A model generated the notes under the pieces. It was given only the letters and a program-made list of their open reading frames with translations. It was not told the DNA's origin and searched no databases. Source: Holophaga foetida DSM 6591 (lineage in GTDB: Bacteria > Acidobacteriota > Holophagae > Holophagales > Holophagaceae). Taken from it: a stretch of DNA of 64,000 bases. The stretch lies in assembly GCF_000242615.2 (NCBI RefSeq), contig NZ_KI912268.1, positions 2,199,477-2,263,476 of the forward strand. Reading direction: 5' to 3'. Below, piece by piece: positions 43,445-50,059 of this stretch. The translations under genes and the position numbers were made by a program. Position 1 is the first letter of the stretch. The number at the start of each line of letters is the position of its first letter.

Positions 43445-44410
43445 ATGTGTGCGCTTCCCTATGTTCCCGATATCGACAGCATCGAACCCGGCCTCGACCT
43501 CGTGGCTGAGATCCGGCGGCTCCGCAAGGAGCGCAACGCCGTGATCCTCGCCCACTACTACCAGGAGCCGGAGATCCAGGACCTGGCGGACTTCGTTGGT
43601 GACAGCCTCCAGCTGGCCCAGGCCGCCCAGAAGACGAGCGCCGATGTGATCGCTTTCTGCGGCGTCCACTTCATGGCGGAAACCGCCAAGATCCTCAATC
43701 CAGGCAAGACCGTAGTCCTCCCGGACCTCGACGCCGGGTGCAGTCTCGCGGATCGCTGCCCCGCCGAAACCTTCGCGGAGTTTCTCAAGGACTACCCGGA
43801 TCACGAGGTCGTCAGCTACATCAACTGCTCGGCTGGCGTCAAAGCCCTCTCCACCATCATCTGCACCAGTTCCAACGCCGTGCGGGTTGTGAACAGTCTT
43901 CCCAAGGACAGGCCCGTGGTCTTCGCCCCTGACCGCCACCTGGGGCGCTGGATCATGGGACAGACGGGCCGCGAGATGGTCCTCTACCCCGGCTTCTGCA
44001 TCGTCCACGAGCAGTTCACTGCCAAGCGCGTCGCCGCCCTCAGAGCCCAGCACCCCGAGGCCAAGCTCATTGTCCACCCCGAGTGCGACGCCTCTGTGAG
44101 CCGCATGGCCGATTTCGTGGGCTCCACAGCGGCCCTGCTGCGTTACGTCGCTGAGAACCCAGCCGAGTCTTTCATCGTGGGCACCGAGAGCGGCATCCTG
44201 CACCAGATGCACAAGCTGCGCCCCGAAGCCCAGCTCATTCCCATTCCAGCGGACAGCGGTTGCAACTGCTCCCTCTGCCCTTACATGAAGCTCAACACCC
44301 TGGAGAAGGTCTACCTAGCCCTGCGGGACCTCAAGCCTGAGATCACCATGGGTGAGGAGCTTCGGATAAAGGCCCTGAAGCCCCTGGAGCGGATGCTGGC
44401 TCTGGGGTAA
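43445..44410 (+). CDS. nadA: Quinolinate synthase A
   Basis: 321 residues. Pseudo-threefold NadA motifs: AVILAHYYQEPEIQDLADFV, FCGVHFMAETAKILNP, DAGCSLADRC with C99, YINCSAGVKALS, HPECDASV and DSGCNCSLCPYMKLNTLEK. The three Fe-S cluster Cys are in these last blocks (C99, HPEC, CPYM region). Condenses iminoaspartate with dihydroxyacetone phosphate in NAD synthesis. nadB and nadC are not adjacent. Confidence 0.95.
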   Translation: MCALPYVPDIDSIEPGLDLVAEIRRLRKERNAVILAHYYQEPEIQDLADFVGDSLQLAQAAQKTSADVIAFCGVHFMAETAKILNPGKTVVLPDLDAGCSLADRCPAETFAEFLKDYPDHEVVSYINCSAGVKALSTIICTSSNAVRVVNSLPKDRPVVFAPDRHLGRWIMGQTGREMVLYPGFCIVHEQFTAKRVAALRAQHPEAKLIVHPECDASVSRMADFVGSTAALLRYVAENPAESFIVGTESGILHQMHKLRPEAQLIPIPADSGCNCSLCPYMKLNTLEKVYLALRDLKPEITMGEELRIKALKPLERMLALG

Positions 44411-44439
44411 TGCCCCCGCTCATCCCCCGACACCGAACC

Positions 44440-45195
44440 CTACTGGACCGTCGGATGGGAGATATCCCCCCCGAGCTGAAGGCGCAGAACCTCGAAGGGG
44501 GCTTTTACCTCCACCCAGCTTCCGGCCCCCAGGCCGGGAATGGGCCTCAGGCGCGGCGGGGGCAGGAGCCTTACCTCCCCGGGCTGGAGTAGGGGCAGGG
44601 AAAGTCCCTCCCAGGCCTCCACAGGGATGCTGCGGGAGTGGCCCGCCCCCGAGATTTCCAGGTGCCCCTCAGGCCATCGGAAGGTGAGCCAGCCCCCCAA
44701 CACCACACCTTCGGGTTCCTCAAGAGCCAGACAGAAGCCCGCCGATCGCCCGCCGTGCATCCCGATGACCGCCAGGGTCGGAAGGGGCAGCTGACTCAGT
44801 GCAGCAAGTGGGCCCCGTACCGAAACCCGGTCCAAGGCCCGCCCATCGGCGCGACGGATGGCACTGGGCTCCGGCAGGCATGGACAGAAGCGCAGGCCCT
44901 CCAGAGGCAGCGCCAGATCCTCTGGAAGCCCGCTGCGACGCTCCCATTTCTCCGCGTAGGCCAAGGCCTGACGCACCCGCTGTAGCGCCCTGGGGCCGGC
45001 CTCCAGCACAGCCCGGATACGGGGCGGCACCGTAGCCTCGGCCAGGATCTCGGAGTGTCCCTCACCTAGCTTAGCCAGACGCACCCGCTCCACCCGGTGG
45101 AGGTCCACCACGCGACCGGGATCAGAGGGCAGGGGGGCCACCATGAGGCAGCGCCCTTCCCATTCCACAGTGCCCAGCTGGAGTTCAGGGATCAT
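44440..45195 (-). CDS. Hypothetical protein, distantly FAH-like
   Basis: 251 residues from ATG 45195, overlapping the thioesterase stop (ATGA). The N-terminal half (RVVDLHRVERVRLAKLGEG; ALQRVRQALAYAEKW; LEGLRFCPCLPEPSAI) recalls the N-terminal part of fumarylacetoacetate-hydrolase family proteins, and GLGAGSWVEVKAPFEVLRL their end. The metal-binding D-x-E-x-E motif is not seen. Either a degenerate FAH-fold protein or unrelated; translationally coupled to the thioesterase. Confidence 0.5.
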   Translation of the reverse strand: MIPELQLGTVEWEGRCLMVAPLPSDPGRVVDLHRVERVRLAKLGEGHSEILAEATVPPRIRAVLEAGPRALQRVRQALAYAEKWERRSGLPEDLALPLEGLRFCPCLPEPSAIRRADGRALDRVSVRGPLAALSQLPLPTLAVIGMHGGRSAGFCLALEEPEGVVLGGWLTFRWPEGHLEISGAGHSRSIPVEAWEGLSLPLLQPGEVRLLPPPRLRPIPGLGAGSWVEVKAPFEVLRLQLGGDISHPTVQ

Positions 45196-45602
45196 ACCCG
45201 GGTCTTCAGCCATTCGAGGGCCTCGGGGGGGATGGGCCGGGGGCGATCCGCATTGAAATCCATCATGACCTGCACGGTATGCCCCTCCGCGACCACCACG
45301 TCGTCCTTCTCCCGACGGAACTTGAAACTCAGGGTGAAGGAGCTGGTGCCGATCTGGCTGCAGAACAGCTCGACCTTGACCACATCGTGGAAGAAGAGCG
45401 GTTTGCGGTAGTCGATCTCGGTCCTGACGACAAGAAAGCCGTGCTCACGCCAGGGGCGCCCCTGGAGTTGATCATCCCACCACCGGATGCGGGCCTGCTC
45501 TAGATAGGTGAGATACACAGCGTTGTTGACATGCCCCAGGGCATCCAGATCACGGAATCGGACCTCTGTCGTGTAGCAGAATGGCTTCAAGATGTTCTCC
45601 AC
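45192..45602 (-). CDS. Acyl-CoA thioesterase, 4HBT (YbgC/FadM) family
   Basis: 136 residues, single hotdog domain. RFRDLDALGHVNNAVYLTYL is the classic catalytic motif (Asp/His/Asn); YRKPLFFHDVVKVELFCSQI follows. Hydrolyses acyl-CoA or aromatic acyl-CoA thioesters, consistent with aromatic/lipid catabolism nearby. Heads a two-gene operon with the FAH-like gene and is divergent from the CPBP protease. Confidence 0.85.
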   Translation of the reverse strand: MENILKPFCYTTEVRFRDLDALGHVNNAVYLTYLEQARIRWWDDQLQGRPWREHGFLVVRTEIDYRKPLFFHDVVKVELFCSQIGTSSFTLSFKFRREKDDVVVAEGHTVQVMMDFNADRPRPIPPEALEWLKTRV

Positions 45603-46969
45603 AAGACCCCACGGTCTTCCTTCAGGGTATCCCAGGGCTCATTGTGGTATCCATGGCTCTCCATGCCCCCCAGCTCGACCGCGCTTGGCGCCCCCACCCC
45701 CAATGGGCTGATCCCCTGATCGTCCTCCTGGCCGTGCTCACCCTGCTGATGGCCTGGGCAAGCCTCCAGAGGCGCATGGCTCCTGGCCCCATGGGTGACC
45801 AAGTCTCCGTGTCGGGGCGCCTCCTGGACCTTCAGCTGAGCGTGCTCGGCTCCAAGGCCCCATGGACCGCCCTCCAGAAGCAGGCCCAGAACCCCTGGGA
45901 TCGAACCATACTGGCAATCCATGCCGCCGAGGCCGGGCAGGTCTCCACGGCGGCGGGGTGGCTCCAGGATTCCCCCCCAGCCCTCACCCAGGCTTGGAAG
46001 AGGGCCTACCTGGCTGGCCCCCAGCCTGAGCCCGGCACCTGGACCTTGGTCGATAGGGGGCTGGGGCAGACCCATGCCGCCAGTCTGCTACAGGCCCGGC
46101 TCATGGAGGCCGGGGGACAGGATGCCGTGTCATTCAGACGTGCGGCGTCAGACAGGCTCAGGATGCGCCTCTGGGCCCTCGGAGCTCTCGGATGCCTTGC
46201 AGGCATGGTCCTTGTGGGCGGCCTGGGCTTCGCCCTTTTCCTCTCCATCCGAAAGCCGACTCCCCCAGCGCCCCTGCCACCCCTCGCCCTCGGAGGACGA
46301 GCCCTGGCCATCCTCTTCCTGGGCTGGTTCCTGGCCATGCAGTTTTCGGGCACCTTCGTCCAGGCCCTCCTGGCGGTCCTGCCTTTCCTGCGTCCCTGGG
46401 CCCTGCCCTGCGCCTATCTCTTCCACGCCCTCATCGGCACCGGCCTCCTCTGCGGAATGGAGGGAATCGGTTTCAAGGAGCTCTGGCACCGCATGACTCC
46501 TGGGCCCCTGGGCCGGAACCTGGCCTGGGGCCTGGGCTACCTGGGCCTCACCGTGCTCCTGGCCCTTGCCCTCTCCCTTGCCCTGAGCCAAGTGATGCCG
46601 AGCGAGGAGCCTCCGCAGCGGGAACTGATCGAAATCCTCACCAGGGCCCGCACCCTTGGGACCGCCCTCCCCCTCTTCCTGACGGTGGCGTTGCTGGCCC
46701 CCTGCTTCGAGGAACTCATGTTCCGGGGCTGCCTCCTCCCGGCCCTCCGACGTCGCCTCTCCCCCTGGCCCGCTCTGCTCCTGGGGGCCCTGGCCTTCGG
46801 CGCCATGCACCTCCAACCCATGGGCCTGCCCCTCCTGAGCCTCCTGGGGCTCACCATGGGACTCGCCTTCCTGCGCACCGGCAGCCTCTGGACCTCCATC
46901 CTTGTCCACGCCTGCTGGAACGGAGCCCAGTTCCTGCTGATGCGGACCCTCTACGGATGCCTGAGGTAG
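45581..46969 (+). CDS. CPBP-family intramembrane protease (CAAX/Abi type)
   Basis: 462 residues from ATG 45581, which overlaps the divergent thioesterase start by 22 bases; ATG 45653 is an alternative start and neither has a good ribosome site. One N-terminal TM helix, a soluble stretch (about 60-180), then about seven TM helices. Catalytic motifs: FEELMFRGCLLP (EExxxR), AFGAMHLQ (FxxxH) and HACWNGAQF (HxxxN). Glutamic-type intramembrane peptidase; substrates unknown. Its 3' end overlaps the convergent kinase gene by 19 bases. Confidence 0.8.
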   Translation: MASRCSPQDPTVFLQGIPGLIVVSMALHAPQLDRAWRPHPQWADPLIVLLAVLTLLMAWASLQRRMAPGPMGDQVSVSGRLLDLQLSVLGSKAPWTALQKQAQNPWDRTILAIHAAEAGQVSTAAGWLQDSPPALTQAWKRAYLAGPQPEPGTWTLVDRGLGQTHAASLLQARLMEAGGQDAVSFRRAASDRLRMRLWALGALGCLAGMVLVGGLGFALFLSIRKPTPPAPLPPLALGGRALAILFLGWFLAMQFSGTFVQALLAVLPFLRPWALPCAYLFHALIGTGLLCGMEGIGFKELWHRMTPGPLGRNLAWGLGYLGLTVLLALALSLALSQVMPSEEPPQRELIEILTRARTLGTALPLFLTVALLAPCFEELMFRGCLLPALRRRLSPWPALLLGALAFGAMHLQPMGLPLLSLLGLTMGLAFLRTGSLWTSILVHACWNGAQFLLMRTLYGCLR

Positions 46970-48123
46970 TCCATCACGGCCCAGAAGACCGAACCCACGA
47001 TCCACACCACCACAATCCACGCCACCAGCACCCAGGGACGGATGGGCTCAGAAGAGTGGTCCAGCTTGGCGGGGTGGCTGGCCGTGGTCCTGGGATTATC
47101 CAGGGCGTCCGGATCGAGCTCGATCTTCATCGTTCCGGTCTGGCTGTAGACCGGTGTGGGACGAACAGGCGTGGCACGGGCGTGAAAAGACCCGCTGGCT
47201 CCAATGGACTCCGAACCGGTCACCTGACGAGGCGCGCGGGTCCTTCGGAGGGGCACGATATCGCCAGCGTGGTCATCGTGGCGGAAGAGATCCTCCACCC
47301 GCCCCCGAGCCAAGTCATCCAAGGGGTATGTGTCCATCAGGGCCAGTAAGAATTGCATTAATGTTTCATACCTATCATCCGGATCACTGGCCAGAGCACG
47401 CCTGAAGACGTTGCCCACGGGCCCAGACATGCCCGGCGGGATGACCGGGCCCTCGTGGAGCACATGGGAAATCACAGCGGCAACATTACTGCCGGGGTGA
47501 GGCAGCTGACCCGTCAGCAATTCGAAGGCTGTGACGGCAAAGGCATATCGATCGCTGCTCGGCGTAGGGTCCTCCCCCCGCAGAAGCTCGGGCGCGCTGT
47601 ATGCGGGAGATCCCAGGAATTCCCCGGAGGCAGTCATGCGGGGAGCCATGGTCTTGGCGATGCCGAAGTCCATGAGCTTCACCCGGCCGTCCTCGGACAC
47701 CAGGATATTGTCGGGTTTCACATCACGGTGAACGATGGCATGGCGGTGAGCCGCCCGGAGGGCCCGCATGGCCTGGATCAGGATTCCAAGACAGGTCTCC
47801 ACCTCCAGATTCCCGTCCCGGATGAGCTTGCCCAGGCTGCTCCCCTCGACGTATTCCATGGCCAGGAAGGGCCCCAGGTCCGGTTCCTCCCCCACATCGT
47901 AGATGGTGACGACATTCGGATGATTGAGCTGGGCAGAGATCTCTGCCTCGCGCTTGAAGCGGTCCAGGGCAAGATCCCGTTCTTCACCCACCGCCCGCAC
48001 AACCTTGATGGCCAGGCGACGCTTGAGGAGGGGATCATCCGCTAGGTAGACCCTCCCCATGGCCCCGTAGCCGAGGGTGCGTTGCACGGTATAGCGTCCA
48101 ATCTTGGTGGGAATCTCTGGCAT
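46951..48123 (-). CDS. Transmembrane Ser/Thr protein kinase (Hanks type)
   Basis: 390 residues from ATG 48123. Kinase domain about 10-275: Gly loop GYGAMGRVYLA, AIKVV (ATP Lys), HRDVKPDNIL, MDFGIAK and SAPEL are all intact, so it should be active. A linker rich in Pro/Thr (about 280-365) is followed by one C-terminal TM helix (VLVAWIVVVWIVGSVFWAVM) and a very short outer tail. No PASTA or sensor domain. Divergent from the EF-P paralogue. Confidence 0.88.
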   Translation of the reverse strand: MPEIPTKIGRYTVQRTLGYGAMGRVYLADDPLLKRRLAIKVVRAVGEERDLALDRFKREAEISAQLNHPNVVTIYDVGEEPDLGPFLAMEYVEGSSLGKLIRDGNLEVETCLGILIQAMRALRAAHRHAIVHRDVKPDNILVSEDGRVKLMDFGIAKTMAPRMTASGEFLGSPAYSAPELLRGEDPTPSSDRYAFAVTAFELLTGQLPHPGSNVAAVISHVLHEGPVIPPGMSGPVGNVFRRALASDPDDRYETLMQFLLALMDTYPLDDLARGRVEDLFRHDDHAGDIVPLRRTRAPRQVTGSESIGASGSFHARATPVRPTPVYSQTGTMKIELDPDALDNPRTTASHPAKLDHSSEPIRPWVLVAWIVVVWIVGSVFWAVMDYLRHP

Positions 48124-48207
48124 GTATGAACCTAACCTCACATCATATCGCCAAGGCACGGCCTGCGCTCCAATCCTGACAGGGATGGCGAAAGGGAAGG
48201 GTAACGA

Positions 48208-48213
48208 TACAAT
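48208..48213 (+). promoter_or_regulatory. Candidate -10 upstream of the EF-P paralogue
   Basis: TACAAT, five of six consensus bases, 27 bases before the start codon; no convincing -35. Confidence 0.3.
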
Positions 48214-48239
48214 GATGATTTGCCCTTTTCGAGGTCCCC

Positions 48240-48815
48240 ATGGCCGCCCTGATCGAAGCCATTGAAATCAAGCGCAAGATGTTCTTCGAGTTCGAAGACA
48301 CGCCGTATCACTGTCTGGATGTGGAAGTCTCCACCCCCACCGCCCGCGGAGGCCAGACCCTGGTCCGCCTCAAGATGCGGAACCTCCTGACCCGCGCCGT
48401 CTTCGACAAGACCTTCAAGGCTGGCGACAAGTTCAAGGAGCCAGATCTCACCATGAATCCCGCCAGCTACCTGTACAGCGATGGCGAGGGGCACCACTTC
48501 ATGGACCAGGAGACCTACGAGACCCTGACCCTCAACGACGAGATGGTGGACCACGCCCTGGACTACCTGCTGGAGGGCATGATCGTCCAGATCCAGAAGT
48601 TCAACGACAACCCCATCGGCCTCCAGATGCCCCAGCACGTCGAACTGACCGTGACCTACACCGAGCCTGGCAGCCGCGGCGACACGGCCAGCGGCAATGT
48701 CACCAAGCCCGCCAAGCTGGAGACGGGTCTGGAAGTCAAGGTGCCCCTCTTCATCAAGGAGGGCGAAAAGGTCAAGGTGAGCACGGAAACCGGAGAGTTC
48801 GCGGGCCGGGCCTAG
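48240..48815 (+). CDS. efpL: Elongation factor P paralogue, EfpL (YeiP) type
   Basis: 191 residues with three EF-P domains (KOW-like, then two OB folds). The tip loop of domain I, which in canonical EF-P carries the modified Lys or Arg in a PGKGQAF context, here reads STPTARGGQTLVRLKMRN, matching the S-P-T-A-R-G-A loop of E. coli YeiP/EfpL. Other YeiP-like segments are YLYSDGEGHHFMDQETYETL and ETGLEVKVPLFIKEGEKVKV. EfpL relieves ribosome stalling at poly-Pro and related motifs. Two bases separate it from rsgA. A canonical efp is not in this window. Confidence 0.75.
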   Translation: MAALIEAIEIKRKMFFEFEDTPYHCLDVEVSTPTARGGQTLVRLKMRNLLTRAVFDKTFKAGDKFKEPDLTMNPASYLYSDGEGHHFMDQETYETLTLNDEMVDHALDYLLEGMIVQIQKFNDNPIGLQMPQHVELTVTYTEPGSRGDTASGNVTKPAKLETGLEVKVPLFIKEGEKVKVSTETGEFAGRA

Positions 48816-48816
48816 C

Positions 48817-49911
48817 GTGTCTACGCGCAAATACCGCCTTGGCCAGAGCCGTCACGCCGACGACCTGGACCGTCCCGACTCCTACGCCCGGGAGGGCAAG
48901 GCCCAGAGCAAGCGCCGTCAACAGAGCGCCGAGCGCCTGTTGACGGACATTGAGGACCACGATGCGGCCTCGATGCTGACCCTCCCAGACCCAGCGCCCT
49001 GGATGCACCTGGAGGAAGCCACCCTGATCCAGCGTCACAGCCAGTGGGTAGATCTGGAACTGGCGGATCGGTCCATTCTGAGGGCCTCCCTTGCTGGCAA
49101 GCTCAAGGGAGTGAAGCTGGTGGTGGGTGACCGGGTGCGCTACTCTCCGGTGCCCATCGAATACGTGGAGTCCAACCTCCCCCAGGTGCAGGTGGTGGCG
49201 ATCATGCCCCGCCACACCCTGCTGAAACGGGGAGGAATCGACGACCGGGAGCCCTGGCAGCTCATCTGCGCCAACGCAGATGAGCTGTGGGTCTGCGCCG
49301 CCGTGGTGGACCCACCCCTTCGGCCCGGGATCCTGGAGCGGGCCCAGACCCTGGCCCTGGCGGCAGGCCTCACCTTTCGCATCGTCGTCACCAAGCGGGA
49401 CCGCGCCAGCGTCAAGGACACCCTGCCCGAGCTGGATGCCCTCCGGGAGCAGGACCTGTCCATCCTGGAAACCAGCGCCGCCAAGGGCGCAGGTCTCGAA
49501 CCTCTGCAGACCCTGCTGAAGGACCGCACCGTGGTCCTGGTGGGTCATAGCGGGGTGGGCAAGAGCACCCTGGTCAACGCCCTCCTGCCAGACGCGAAGG
49601 TCAAGACCGGGGATATGAGCAAGTACGGCACGGGCCGCCAGACCACCACCGCCGCCCGGTGGCTCCCCACGCCCTACGGGGGCACCCTCATCGATACCCC
49701 CGGCATCCGCACCCTGTCCGTTCGCGGCTTCGACCGCTCCCTCCTGGCCCAGGTCTTCCCGGAGTTCCCGGGGGACTGGATCGAGGACCCCACCGGGCTG
49801 GACCCCTTCGATGACAACCTGGACCTGGACTACCCCGAACGCCTCCAGAGCCTTCAGCGGCTTTGGGAGGAGATGGGGGAGCGGAACCCCAATCAGAGCA
49901 GCTATAAGTAA
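48817..49911 (+). CDS. rsgA: Ribosome small-subunit biogenesis GTPase RsgA, zinc domain degenerate
   Basis: 364 residues from GTG 48817. OB-fold N-terminus, then a circularly permuted GTPase: G4 VTKRD, G5 ETSAAKG, G1 VLVGHSGVGKST, switch I YGTGRQTTTAA, G3 LIDTPGIRTLS. The C-terminus, which normally holds the zinc site with C-x-F-x-D-C-x-H-x-EPxC, reads VFPEFPGDWIEDPTGLDPFD and has no Cys or His, so it cannot bind zinc there. Likely still a late 30S assembly GTPase. In operon with efpL. Confidence 0.85.
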   Translation: MSTRKYRLGQSRHADDLDRPDSYAREGKAQSKRRQQSAERLLTDIEDHDAASMLTLPDPAPWMHLEEATLIQRHSQWVDLELADRSILRASLAGKLKGVKLVVGDRVRYSPVPIEYVESNLPQVQVVAIMPRHTLLKRGGIDDREPWQLICANADELWVCAAVVDPPLRPGILERAQTLALAAGLTFRIVVTKRDRASVKDTLPELDALREQDLSILETSAAKGAGLEPLQTLLKDRTVVLVGHSGVGKSTLVNALLPDAKVKTGDMSKYGTGRQTTTAARWLPTPYGGTLIDTPGIRTLSVRGFDRSLLAQVFPEFPGDWIEDPTGLDPFDDNLDLDYPERLQSLQRLWEEMGERNPNQSSYK

Positions 49912-50012
49912 TTTCGCTCACATGGCGCGATGGCTTTGGACCTGAGTGCCCCGGACAGGGGCACCCGTCGCTCGACGCGCCTAGGACCAGACAGGAATAG
50001 CCTCTCCCAAGA

Positions 50013-50044
50013 TTGATTCATACATAGTTGTTGTATGCTTTAAT
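50013..50044 (+). promoter_or_regulatory. Palindrome and candidate promoter upstream of vgrG
   Basis: CATACA (50019-50024) and TGTATG (50032-50037) form an inverted repeat with a 7-base centre, overlapping a possible TTGATT -35 (50013-50018) and TATGCT -10 (50034-50039; spacer 15, short). The AT-rich patch contrasts with its surroundings and may be an operator. Confidence 0.4.
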
Positions 50045-50059
50045 CATCGGAGTCGAACC

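Noticed and set aside
45581..45652. Certainty about the CPBP start
   Set aside because: Both ATG 45581 and ATG 45653 lack a good ribosome site, so the start was left provisional rather than reported as unusual.
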